NCBI RefSeq assembly: GCF_004352835.1
Contig: NZ_SJSB01000010.1
Location: 1-64,000 of the forward strand
DNA from: Marinomonas flavescens
GTDB lineage: Bacteria; Pseudomonadota; Gammaproteobacteria; Pseudomonadales; Marinomonadaceae
DNA: 64,000 nucleotides
Direction: 5' to 3'
Shown here: piece after piece, positions 52,116 to 61,800 of the stretch
Layout of the letters: every line of letters starts with the position of its first letter
Numbering within the stretch: position 1 is the first letter of the stretch
Made by a program: the position numbers and the translations under genes
Notes under the pieces: model-generated
The model's input: the letters and a program-made list of their open reading frames with translations, nothing else
Told to the model about the DNA's origin: nothing
Database searches by the model: none

Positions 52116-53387
52116 TCACCAGATCTTTGGTAAGTCTTTCCATTTTGTTGTGTAGTTTGGTGACAGATGCTCACACTTCATTGCCCAGGTTGGTGAGACG
52201 CCTTGTGAAGCAAAGAATACGTTGCCTAATCCGCTATGATTTATACGGTCTACAACACTCATTAACTTTTTAGAATGCGCTTTATTTGATGATGGTCGAA
52301 ACAAATCTTCTTGAAATGTTCCATGCTCATAAAAGTCAGAGAAGATGACACCTGCTTTTGCATAGCAAAATCCTTCCTTATAAATACGCTGAAAGATTGC
52401 CTCGGTAACTTCTAATAGATCTCTTGTGTCGTCCGTTGGGTTTGGTAGTTCTGCTGTTAAGGTTTTAGCATGCTGAGGTTGTCCATGTATGAATGGACTC
52501 GTCCGAATGAACGCGCTCACTACACGACATAAACGCTTCTCTCCACGTAGTTTCTCAGCGCCACGGGTTGTGTATTTTGCAACGGCTTCCCTTAATTCTT
52601 GCTTATCTGTCACTTTATGACCAAATGAACGACTGCAAATTATCTGTTGTTTAGTTGGCCTTACCTCTTCTAAACCCAAACAAGACACGCCGTTCAGTTC
52701 CTGTACTGTTCGTTCTAGTACAACAGAGAATTCGCTTCTTATGTCTTTAGAATTTCTTTTGGCTAGGTCTAATGCTGTATTAATCCCTTTGGCTCTTAAC
52801 TTTTCTGCTGTCCGCCTACCCACGCCCCAGACGTCATTTACATCGACCAAGGCCATTAACCGTCTTTGTCGCTCAACGTCCATCAGATCAACCACAGAGC
52901 CTGTCGCTGGATATTTCTTCGCTGCATGATTCGCTAACTTAGCAAGCGTTTTCGTTGGCGCTATTCCAACTCCAACGGTAATCCCCGTCCATTGATCTAC
53001 CTTTGCCTTAACTTGCTGGCCAAAGGCGAGCAAATCCATTGCATACTCAACCCCCGTTAAGTCCATAAACGCCTCATCAATAGAATACACTTCCACCCGA
53101 GGCGCTTCTTCTTCAAGTATCGTCATCACCCTATTCGATAAATCAGCATACAATGCATAATTAGACGAAAAGCACACAATGCCATGCTTTTTGATTTCCT
53201 CTTGAATTTGAAATACAGGTACAGCCATCTTCAAACCTAACGCCTTAGCCTCTTTCGAGCGAGCCACAACACAGCCATCATTATTGGACAACACGACTAC
53301 CGGTGTATTCTTTAGGTCTGGACGGAAGAGTTTTTCACAGCTGGCATAGAAGTTATTGCAATCAACTAAAGCAAAAATGACTTTCAC
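52116..53387 (-). CDS. umuC: DNA polymerase V catalytic subunit
   Basis: A 423-residue Y-family polymerase for translesion synthesis after DNA damage. Motifs: FALVDCNNFYASCEKLFRPD with the first catalytic aspartate, NNDGCVVARS, VYSIDEAFMDLTG with the D-E catalytic pair, and GVGIAPTKTLAKLANHAAKK in the palm/fingers. The C-terminal part has the UmuC-specific FVVFF-less extension ending HLSPNYTTKWKDLPKIW. It overlaps the umuD stop by 4 bp. Its SOS box is disrupted upstream of umuD. Confidence 0.93.
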   Translation of the reverse strand: MKVIFALVDCNNFYASCEKLFRPDLKNTPVVVLSNNDGCVVARSKEAKALGLKMAVPVFQIQEEIKKHGIVCFSSNYALYADLSNRVMTILEEEAPRVEVYSIDEAFMDLTGVEYAMDLLAFGQQVKAKVDQWTGITVGVGIAPTKTLAKLANHAAKKYPATGSVVDLMDVERQRRLMALVDVNDVWGVGRRTAEKLRAKGINTALDLAKRNSKDIRSEFSVVLERTVQELNGVSCLGLEEVRPTKQQIICSRSFGHKVTDKQELREAVAKYTTRGAEKLRGEKRLCRVVSAFIRTSPFIHGQPQHAKTLTAELPNPTDDTRDLLEVTEAIFQRIYKEGFCYAKAGVIFSDFYEHGTFQEDLFRPSSNKAHSKKLMSVVDRINHSGLGNVFFASQGVSPTWAMKCEHLSPNYTTKWKDLPKIW

Positions 53388-53833
53388 TGACTGCGCTCAA
53401 ATTTTCTAATCACACTCGTTACTACGCCAAATATCTCTAGCTCCGACTCTTCAGTAATCGTAATCGCAGGATAGGCTTTGTTCTTTGGTCTAAGAACAAC
53501 ATTAGGCTTGAGCTCTAATGTCTTTACTGTCATTTCCCCATAAATACAGGCAATCACAATATCCCCATGGCGAGCATTTAATGATTTATCCACCAGCAAT
53601 ACATCACCAGAATGTATGCCCGCATCAATCATCGAATCACCTTGAGCACGTACGTAATAAGTAGAAGCAGGATGGGAAACACAAAACTCATTTAGGTCTA
53701 GTGTACGCTCAACAAAGTCTTGTGCTGGTGAAGGAAAGCCAGCAGAAACAGATTCGATATAAAGAGGGATACGTATGCTATTTGAGGCAATAAACGCAGA
53801 AGATTCAGAAACACCAAGATATGAAACACGCAT
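53384..53833 (-). CDS. umuD: UmuD, LexA-like autoprotease subunit of Pol V
   Basis: A 149-residue S24 peptidase-family protein from the ATG at 53833; the longer frame upstream runs into the IS end. The self-cleavage site is in ESVSAGFPSPAQDF (Ala-Gly). The catalytic serine is in VRAQGDSMIDAGI and the catalytic lysine in GEMTVKTLEL. RecA-stimulated cleavage gives UmuD', which joins UmuC. An IS1595-family element is inserted 23 bp upstream of the ATG, inside the LexA operator, so induction may be lost, reduced or constitutive. Confidence 0.92.
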   Translation of the reverse strand: MRVSYLGVSESSAFIASNSIRIPLYIESVSAGFPSPAQDFVERTLDLNEFCVSHPASTYYVRAQGDSMIDAGIHSGDVLLVDKSLNARHGDIVIACIYGEMTVKTLELKPNVVLRPKNKAYPAITITEESELEIFGVVTSVIRKFERSQ

Positions 53834-53844
53834 AATACGATCAG

Positions 53845-53857
53845 CTCTATACTGTAT
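53845..53857 (-). promoter_or_regulatory. Proximal half of the split LexA (SOS) box of umuDC
   Basis: CTCTATACTGTAT here pairs with ATACAGTATAGAG at 54898-54910 on the far side of the IS. Removing the IS and one target duplication restores CTGTATGCTTATACAG, a perfect CTG-N10-CAG LexA box inside a 30-bp palindrome. In the present sequence, the position of the second half is occupied by AGG from the IS end. Confidence 0.85.
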
Positions 53858-53863
53858 GCTTAT
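53856..53863 (+). repeat. Target-site duplication, left copy
   Basis: ATGCTTAT directly before the left IS end. The identical 8 bp follow the right IS end at 54892-54899. Eight bp is the usual duplication length for IS1595-family elements. Confidence 0.9.
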
Positions 53864-54891
53864 AAGGGCTATCCATTTAGAGCGACCAGACACTATATAT
53901 AGTGTTTATCTAGCTCTAATGCCTTTATAGGTTAGGGGTTTTGTTGTCACAGATTGCTCAAGTAATCGATAAAATAATAACCCTCTAGACCGCGATTTTC
54001 TTCTGTTAAATCTAAAGGTATATTCATCTAAATAGTAGTCGAGCTGTTTAGATTGAACAGCACCTTGATAGGTCCCTAACAACCAACGCTTTAGTAAAGA
54101 GGCTACTCTGTGAACCCCTGGCATGGTTTCGTGAGCAGGTATATTTGAACCAAGATGTACGGTCTTTTCTCTTGAGTATCCCATGCTATCAATGGAACCA
54201 TAAGCCGCAGATCCGTCTGTATGAATTTGACTATCTGGTTCAATAACATCGACTATGAATTGCTCTATGTTGCTTTTCGTCGCTCTATCTACCTGTCGTA
54301 ATCTGATACGACCAAACCCTTTTGGCTCAATTAACTCTATTGCGATCAACACAACAAACTTCTTCTTATCTTGTTGATTTATATTAACTAAGCCACCTAC
54401 GAAGGTTTCATCTACCTCAATAATTCCTGATAACTTATCTCTTTCAGGGTTGATCATTGCATAGCGTAATCGATGTAATATCGACCAAGCTGTTTGATAG
54501 CTTCCAAGTCCAAGTAAGCGCTGTATACCAAGCGCACTTACTCCATTTTTTTGATTTGTAAGATACCAAATCGCAGCAAACCAGTCTTTAAGAGGTGTTC
54601 TCGTTTTATCAAAAATAGTGCCTGCCGTGACAGACGTTTGCTTTCGACACTGAGTGCATTTAAGTTTATTTTTAGGAAGGCTATAAGGTGCCTTGCGGGC
54701 CAAACAATTTGGGCATATGAAGCCATTAGGCCAGCGAAGCGTGTACAGATAATCACGACAAGCTTGCTCATCGTGGAACCAGTCAACAAATTGACTCCAA
54801 TTTTTAGGGTAATCAATACCCGCTTTGAGTGAAGAAGATTTTTTGTTCATCACTACATATTGACATTGGTTGCTCTAAATGGATAGCCCTT
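53864..54891 (-). mobile_element. IS1595-family insertion sequence, complete
   Basis: The element is 1028 bp. Its terminal inverted repeats of about 25 bp start AAGGGCTATCCATTTAGAGC at 53864 and mirror the right end (TGGTTGCTCTAAATGGATAG then CCCTT, ending 54891), with one mismatch. It is flanked by a perfect 8-bp duplication and contains one intact transposase gene on the minus strand. Identity of both ends and an undamaged gene suggest a recent insertion. Confidence 0.92.
53906..54853 (-). CDS. IS1595-family transposase
   Basis: A 315-residue transposase. The N-terminal zinc ribbon has FICPNCLARK and LKCTQCRKQTSVTAGTIFDK; a helical linker (FAAIWYLTNQKNGVSALGIQ) leads to the DDE-type core: first Asp in SGIIEVDETFVGG, second in IHTDGSAAYGS, and the C-terminal acidic/Asn part in YYLDEYTFRFNRR. 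This order is diagnostic of the IS1595 family. The gene is complete and lies between the two inverted repeats. Confidence 0.93.
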   Translation of the reverse strand: MMNKKSSSLKAGIDYPKNWSQFVDWFHDEQACRDYLYTLRWPNGFICPNCLARKAPYSLPKNKLKCTQCRKQTSVTAGTIFDKTRTPLKDWFAAIWYLTNQKNGVSALGIQRLLGLGSYQTAWSILHRLRYAMINPERDKLSGIIEVDETFVGGLVNINQQDKKKFVVLIAIELIEPKGFGRIRLRQVDRATKSNIEQFIVDVIEPDSQIHTDGSAAYGSIDSMGYSREKTVHLGSNIPAHETMPGVHRVASLLKRWLLGTYQGAVQSKQLDYYLDEYTFRFNRRKSRSRGLLFYRLLEQSVTTKPLTYKGIRAR

Positions 54892-54910
54892 ATGCTTATA
54901 CAGTATAGAG
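54892..54910 (-). promoter_or_regulatory. Distal half of the split LexA box with right target duplication
   Basis: The right target duplication ATGCTTAT (54892-54899) runs into ACAGTATAGAG. The CAG half-site (54901-54903) now faces CCT of the IS end rather than CTG, so this side does not form a LexA box either. Confidence 0.85.
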
Positions 54911-55032
54911 CTGGGTGTAAATAAAGGCTATGGATATTTAAATGTACGCCTAGAAAGTCAAAGTCCGGTCATATAGTGTAAACAGGAAACAGATCTAACC
55001 TACCTATATTAACTTTCATTTTCTTTGTAAAT

Positions 55033-56364
55033 TCAGCTATTCGCTGTAATTTGGAGTAAAGCCGTTGTTTGGATTAAATTTTCAGGTAATTTAAAGCGTT
55101 CGTAGTTTTCTATATCTGGTGCTAAATCCATAGGAACGATCCACAAGCGAAGATTCTCATTAAAGTTAAAGCTGGTTTTTATCGGGTTTTGAAAGGTTTC
55201 ACAGGAGGGGTAGATAAGTACCATATCGCCCTTACCATCGAGGTATTTGTGACCATAAGCAAACATCTGGTAGAAGTCGGATTGAGAAAGACCACCATTA
55301 CTTAGGCTTTCATCTAACAGCTTCCACTTGCTATCCATAACCATTTTCTTATTGTTAGGTAAGCGAACCAATAAATCTGGTTTGAGTAGAAATTGGTTCT
55401 GTTCATTATGAATCACCAAGTATTTACTTCTTGCTTGTGTGGTAAGTGTGACCTCTTCTGCCAATTGCTCCCTTAGAATGGATGCCACATAACTCTCAAA
55501 TACTGATTCCATCGGAAATAGTAGAGATAAAGCATTATGATCACCTTGCATACTCAAAGGTGAAAAACCTTCTAGAATGATTTTGGCCCAGTCAATTGGA
55601 GCATAATAGTCCTTCATGCTTCTATCGAGCTTAAGGTCGTTAATATCTTGTTTTATTGACTTAGATAAAGGGACATCTGCGAAAGCAAAGGCTAATTCAC
55701 GCAATAATTTCTGATTGGTAGCCAAACGGGTGTATTTTTCTAATGTCACCATCGCTGTCTTAATTAATCGATTTGCAGGGCGATTAATCTGATATTCATC
55801 AAATTCAACATAAAACTTATGCTGATTAACAAGGTTATGGCGTAATTGCTCAGCAACCAACAACTTACCCTTTAGGAAGTTCTGGTTATCGACAGTTCTG
55901 ACATAATCACTTTTTAAACCACGTTTTACAAGTAGATTAACCGATGCGAGAAATTGGCTAATAAAGACTTCAAGCAAAGGCATTTTCTTAGTGACAACGC
56001 TGGCTTGATTAGTAACAAGATGACGAAAAATACCTAAATGCTGCAACATCATCAATAAGGTATCTTGAGCCACTTTTTTCGCCAGTGCTGGATCCGATTT
56101 TTTACGCCCTATTTTTGGCAATACCTCAATATGCTCGCCCGTAGGAGTAAATAGTACTCCTACGTAGTTCTTAACCTGAATGAGCTCATAGCCATACCGT
56201 TTACATAAACTAAGACATTTTCTTGTTTCGGTCTCATAAGTGCTTAAGCTCACTTCCTTGAGATAGTTAAACGCATCACAAGAAATACAAGTCGCCTGAA
56301 GCTCAGTGGCTGCCTCTTGATCAGAGGTTAAATAATCAAATTCGAAAACAGATGTATGCCTCAT
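55033..56364 (-). CDS. mcrC: McrC-type nuclease subunit
   Basis: A 443-residue McrC. The N-terminal half contains YVGVLFTPTGEHIEVLPKIG, typical for the McrB-contacting part. The C-terminal PD-(D/E)xK nuclease is visible as KPDLLVRLPNNKKMVMDSKW followed by K and the QMFAYGHKY helix. It follows mcrB with a 2-bp gap. With McrB it forms a GTP-driven endonuclease for modified DNA. Confidence 0.9.
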   Translation of the reverse strand: MRHTSVFEFDYLTSDQEAATELQATCISCDAFNYLKEVSLSTYETETRKCLSLCKRYGYELIQVKNYVGVLFTPTGEHIEVLPKIGRKKSDPALAKKVAQDTLLMMLQHLGIFRHLVTNQASVVTKKMPLLEVFISQFLASVNLLVKRGLKSDYVRTVDNQNFLKGKLLVAEQLRHNLVNQHKFYVEFDEYQINRPANRLIKTAMVTLEKYTRLATNQKLLRELAFAFADVPLSKSIKQDINDLKLDRSMKDYYAPIDWAKIILEGFSPLSMQGDHNALSLLFPMESVFESYVASILREQLAEEVTLTTQARSKYLVIHNEQNQFLLKPDLLVRLPNNKKMVMDSKWKLLDESLSNGGLSQSDFYQMFAYGHKYLDGKGDMVLIYPSCETFQNPIKTSFNFNENLRLWIVPMDLAPDIENYERFKLPENLIQTTALLQITANS

Positions 56365-56366
56365 GA

Positions 56367-58694
56367 TTAACCTTCTTCAGCAGTAACATCACTCATAACC
56401 TGATAAATGCCGATATATGCGTTCGGTTCACTCCACACGCCTAAGGAACTATCAACCAAACTATATTGAACAACAGTCTGACCGTATTTATCTAGCTGAT
56501 GGCCTTTACCAAAGAGTTCATTTAATGCTGTATTTTTTTGCACTTTTTTCAAAACAAATTGAAGGTTTTCTGGTTTTTGATTATCTGCTAATACCAAACG
56601 AATTTTGTCCCAATCCTCAAAAAAGTATTCTTCAAGCAATGGAATCACTTTATTTTGGAATATAGACCGAAGTTGAGTGAAAGCCAGGTCTTCTTTTTTC
56701 TCATCTAGTAAGGCTTTTACTGGCATAAAGAAAGCATGCCCCAAAGTGTGTTCTCGGTCGTAAAGAATCTCGATACGCTGATTGATCTTTTCAAGTAATT
56801 TTTCTAAGTCTATACCTTTAACTGAAACGTCTTTTAAGAGTTCAGGTTTAGGCATCATTTCAATAAAATCAAACCGACGGCGCAATGCCGTGTCCATCAT
56901 AGCCAAAGAGCGATCTGCAGTATTCATGGTACCGATAATGTGTAGATTGTTTGGAACAGAGAAAGATTCTTTCGAATAAGGCAATTGCACCGACAAGGCT
57001 TCCGCAGCGCCTGCTCTTTTAGAAGGTTCAATCAGAGTAATCAGGTCACCAAATATTTTAGAAATATTGCCTCGATTGATCTCATCGATAATAAGTACTC
57101 GTGCAGGAGAAGTCACACATTTCTCCATTTTAGTTTGTAATTTTTGAAAGGACTCTTTCTCGTTTAATAAGAGGAATTGAAGTTTTTCCATATCAAGAAC
57201 AAAACTAGACAACGGATAAAGTGTCCTTTGAGTAAACTGTTTTTTCATGACTTTTTCATAAGGCAAAGACTTTTCATATACCCTATGCCAAATAACAGCT
57301 CGGGTTTGAGCATAATGACTATCGACATCTGTATCATAAATATAATCACCCGTAATTTCGGCGATAGCTCGGAATTTTAGATTCCCATCCGTTACGATAA
57401 CAAGATCACCCTTAGTCATAACATTTTTAAAAATATTCACCAGAGCCACATGAATATCAGCTAATTTAGAAGGGACTCCATTCGCATCAAACTGAGCAAG
57501 TACAGCCTGTCTAGAGTTACATTCCGAAAAATCTAACGAATCACCATAACCTAAACGGATTTGGTTGTTGCTTATGCAATTTTCGAAAATATTCACATCA
57601 TCATGCAAGGTATTTCCTAGTGACATTTTCCAAACTTTACGCTCTTTAATCGATATGCTTTCATCAGTGCTCGATTCAATCACAGGCACTTCATCGTAAT
57701 GACAAAGTTGTTTAAAGATTCCATCTTCTACTTGGTAATTAATCTGGCCATTTTCAGAATTGGCTTTTAGCCCTTCCACAAACTCTTCATAACTAAAACT
57801 TTGATGAAATGTCACAAAATGAATGCGTTTATTTGCCACTAATTCATCGTGTTTTACTTTTAATTCGACTCTATCTCCCCAAGTAAAACTAGGCTCGCAT
57901 ACCATTACTGCTGCTTCAATCGTATGGTAGGTTTTACCCGTACCTGGAGGCCCATAAAGGATTTGATTTAAAGCTTGGGAAGGTGAAGTTTCCATATTTT
58001 TTCTCTTGATATGATGGTCAGCCGATGGACTTTGAGCTCCATCTGTCGAGCTTGAAACTGAGACAGTCCAAATAACATTATCCAATAATGCCAGATCAAG
58101 CGATGACACATCATTAACGCTATGTTTAAAAATAGGCAATTGATGTAGAGCTTTCAGAAGGCTCCAATACTTATCAGGGTCAACACCTACCGCATTTATT
58201 TGAAGAGCTTTGCAAATTGGTTCTAATGCTTTATCTGCTGCTGAGACAAAAAAGTCTGGTCGGGAAACAGTAAGAATACGAGTTAGAAAGACAAAAGCTA
58301 TCTTTTTAGAGCCACCAGCCTTACAGCCTTGATTAAACTGTTTGACAAGTTTTTTGAATTTGGTTTCTGTTATGTCACCGTGTCGAGGTATTGCTGCAAA
58401 AAAAGCATCCAAGTGAAGGTATTGTGTGGCAATGATTTTTTTTACTTCACCGTTACCACCAGGAGCTCCAAAGAAATTTGTATCAAAAGCATGAAAGTCT
58501 TCTTTTTTGGTCGTACGGCCAAGAAAGATGCTGCGTTCTGCTTGCGTCATTTTGCTTAAACGCTTCTCACTTCGAAACAACGTATTGGCAGCTTCAAGCA
58601 TTTGCCGACGCTCATAGTAATCCCTTCCTTCTTGACGAAGTACTTCCTGAAAAGTTTCTTGGTCTTTTAGAGCGAATAAACGTTGTAAATCCAT
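56367..58694 (-). CDS. mcrB: McrB-type GTPase with inserted EVE/PUA-like domain
   Basis: A 775-residue protein from the ATG at 58694, which has AAAGGA 6 bp upstream; a TTG 135 bp further up is the alternative. The N-terminal 220 residues are an unrecognised specificity region. The AAA+ core has Walker A LYGPPGTGKTYHT (about 248-255), FVTFHQSFSYEEFVEGLK, Walker B VLIIDEINRGNISKIFGDLI (about 533-540), GTMNTADRSLAMMDTALRRR. Between Walker A and B about 150 residues (353-500) resemble an EVE/PUA-like module (NIFENCISNNQIRLGYGD, KGDLVIVTDGNLKFRAIAEI, YAQTRAVIW). EVE modules bind modified bases, so recognition may lie within the motor. Confidence 0.85.
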   Translation of the reverse strand: MDLQRLFALKDQETFQEVLRQEGRDYYERRQMLEAANTLFRSEKRLSKMTQAERSIFLGRTTKKEDFHAFDTNFFGAPGGNGEVKKIIATQYLHLDAFFAAIPRHGDITETKFKKLVKQFNQGCKAGGSKKIAFVFLTRILTVSRPDFFVSAADKALEPICKALQINAVGVDPDKYWSLLKALHQLPIFKHSVNDVSSLDLALLDNVIWTVSVSSSTDGAQSPSADHHIKRKNMETSPSQALNQILYGPPGTGKTYHTIEAAVMVCEPSFTWGDRVELKVKHDELVANKRIHFVTFHQSFSYEEFVEGLKANSENGQINYQVEDGIFKQLCHYDEVPVIESSTDESISIKERKVWKMSLGNTLHDDVNIFENCISNNQIRLGYGDSLDFSECNSRQAVLAQFDANGVPSKLADIHVALVNIFKNVMTKGDLVIVTDGNLKFRAIAEITGDYIYDTDVDSHYAQTRAVIWHRVYEKSLPYEKVMKKQFTQRTLYPLSSFVLDMEKLQFLLLNEKESFQKLQTKMEKCVTSPARVLIIDEINRGNISKIFGDLITLIEPSKRAGAAEALSVQLPYSKESFSVPNNLHIIGTMNTADRSLAMMDTALRRRFDFIEMMPKPELLKDVSVKGIDLEKLLEKINQRIEILYDREHTLGHAFFMPVKALLDEKKEDLAFTQLRSIFQNKVIPLLEEYFFEDWDKIRLVLADNQKPENLQFVLKKVQKNTALNELFGKGHQLDKYGQTVVQYSLVDSSLGVWSEPNAYIGIYQVMSDVTAEEG

Positions 58695-58867
58695 ATCAAT
58701 TCCTTTTAAGCGTTCTAAAAATAATCTTTCATTCGCATATGTCGAATAGCCCGTGAGCAACGTATAAATTCCTCTTACTAATTCAATATTGCTTGTAGCA
58801 CAAGAGACTCCCTTTATGACTTCCAACAATGACTAAGTAACGGACATGTTCATTGTTTACGAATCAG

Positions 58868-61800
58868 CTATTGCTCTATTCCATCACTTAAAATAAAGCT
58901 TTCGAGCATCTTCGAGACTTTCAAGTTCACTTTGAATGTTGGCAGTTTGTTTTTTTCTAACTGCTCGAAGTATTCTTGGGCTTTCTCAATGTTAACTGAA
59001 GCTTTCAGCGCATCGAATCGACCAAAGCGATTAATGTCTTTTTCACTTACATTGCTTCGCATTAACTCAACAAGTAGCTCTTTATCCAGTCCTAATGCAT
59101 TCACAACGGCGTTTAATTGGGCGTTTTCGGCGTTATCTTTGTAATCGTTGATGTAGTCTCTAAAGGTATGGCCCTCTATTAGCTTCGCATCACCACGCTG
59201 TAAGTCGTGTAAGAATAGCTTGGCGTATTTCTGTTCATTCTGGGTAAGCGATGAAAATGTCTTATGCAGTTCATTAAGTGTGACTTCAACACTCGCTTTA
59301 TCTTGACCTTTATCGAGCTCTTTTAAAAACTTATCAAAGCGGCTGTTCATGTAATCCGCATCGATTTTTCCGGTATCAATTTCAGTTAAATAACCACTAA
59401 TATCAAATGGTACATCGCCACCCGCTAAACTGTCATTATCGTTATCACCCGCTGCAAGCTCTTTGTACCTAATGGCTAAGCCTAAATAGGTTTGCTCATT
59501 AACAGCCAGCACAACATCGTGTTTTTCATCGTTTTCACCAAATGAATACGTGAGTTCGTTCCAATTCAGTCCTTGCACTTTGGCAGCCTCAAGGTGCTGA
59601 TTGAACTCTTTAAATAGCGAGGCAAACTGAGCACATTCTGCTGGGTCATCCGGCAGTTTTTCGAAATTACTAATATTTGCACTAACAAACAGCTCGGTAA
59701 TGTCAGCGAAAACGGTGTTCATGGCTTCTAAGTTACTTTCTAGCCTGTCCACAAACAAACCTATTGGTCTGTCGCCAGAATACAGTTTTACTGCATCTTT
59801 GATGTGTTGCTCCATCGTGTGCGGGTAACGGTAATAACGAATCGTGCCATGTGGTTTATCTGGGCCAAATAGACGGTTAGTTCTAGAAAACGCCTGGATG
59901 ATATTTTGGTATTTAATCACCTTGTCTAGATACAAGGTATTCAACCACTTAGAATCAAACCCTGTCAGCATTTGATCGACAACAATTAATAGGTCTATCT
60001 GCTTAGTTAGGTCTTTGTGAATTCGCTCATAGGGTTTCTTGTGAGCGAGTCGTGCTGCTAAATCCTTTTTGAATTTACCATGATTAGCAAAGTCAAAATC
60101 TTGATCGTAGCGTGCATTATAGTCGGCCATGATTTCTTCTAACCCATCGCCTTTGAAGGTTGGCCCTCGGTCGCCACTTCCACCATCGTTGTCTATATTA
60201 GGATCAAACAGTGCCGATATCTTTAGTTCTGGCTTAGCGGTTTTTAAACGACGGTAATAATCAATTGCCTCGGCAATGCTGTTGGTGGCTAGAATGGCAT
60301 GAAACTTATTGCCTTGGCTAAGTACATCCCAATTTTGCAGAATATCCGCCACGACTCTTTCCTGGTGTTCATCGCTCAAATACTGTGCCTTGGGGACATA
60401 GTCTTCTATGCCTTTAATGTATTTACCGGCGGTATCTTTATGTCCCGCCATGAGGACATCATTCATTAGCGCATTAAACTTTTTCTTTTTAACCGGATCT
60501 GCCATCGCGTCCGCAACAGAATCCGCTTTCGCTTCGGCAAGTGCTACCTCTTCACGTATGTCTTTGTCTCTAAACGTGCTGACTCGATAAGGGTCAAAAC
60601 CTAATACATTGCCATCACGGATACCATCGGCAATGCTATAACGATGCAGCTCATTACCAAATACCGTACTGGTGGTGTTGCCACTCTTCTCATTTTCTTC
60701 TTGTATCGGTGTACCCGTAAAGCCAAAGAACAAAGCGCTCGGGAAGGTATTTTTAATAGTGATCAACATATCGCCGAATGTAGAGCGATGGGCTTCATCT
60801 ATGATAAACACAAGTCGTTTATTACGAATTTTATCAATGTCAGCAGAATTAGTCGCCGTACCCGCATCATCAACCGCTTCAAAAATATTGCTCATTTTTT
60901 GGATTGAGCTAACAATTAAAGTTTCAGCTGGATTAGTGCTTTTTAGCTTGGTGATCAATACGTCGGTGTTTTCCGTCGCCTGGACATCTTCACCATCGCT
61001 TGCGAAATTACGATATTCTGATAACGATTGAGTGCCCAGTTCAATACGATCCATTAAAAAGATTACCTTATCGGCATCTTTGGATTGTGAAATTAGCTGT
61101 GCTGACTTGAAGCTGGTCATGGTCTTGCCTGAACCAGTCGTGTGCCATATATACCCACCTAAGCGCTCTGCATTACTACTCAAGTGCTTCCAGTTGGTTT
61201 TGGCCACTTTATCGGATATAGCATTGGCAGCGTAATACTGATAACTGCGCATGACTTTCAACACGCCATCGGAATCATCCGCAACAGTATAAAAACCAAT
61301 AAGCTGGTGCGCCATGGGAATAGACAGCAATGTAGAAGCGATGTCTTTCCATTGATTCATGGGTTCGTTATTAAAGTCTGCCCAGTGGAATTGGTAATCT
61401 GGATTAAAATGTCCATCCATACCTGGGTTGGCGAAGTATATGGTTTCGTCTGGCTGCATAGTGACAAACACTTGCACTAATGAAAACAGACCTGTGAACA
61501 TACCTTCTTTACTGTATTTCTCAATTTGGTTTACGGCTTGGCTTACAGGAATGCCACTGCGTTTTAATTCCACATGAATGACAGGCATCCCATTAATTAG
61601 CAGCATCACATCACCGCGTCGGTCGTTGCGTAACGGACTGCCTCGCTCAAACTTAGGTTGTTGCACGATTTGGTAGCGGCTTTGACCGGCGGCGATTTCT
61701 TGACGGTCGTAAATTTTTAGGCTGACTTCTTTGCCAAGGTGCGCGCTGTCTGCTGGGTTATCGCGCTTGATGGCGACAGTTTTGCCGTTGATTAAGCCAT

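Noticed and set aside
54857..54891. TTGACA in the right IS end as an outward promoter for a neighbour
   Set aside because: It points to the right, away from umuD, and towards the 3' end of mcrC, so it would not drive a gene here.
58695..58829. N-terminal extension of McrB from a TTG
   Set aside because: The ATG at 58694 has a better ribosome binding site. The extension is kept only as an alternative.
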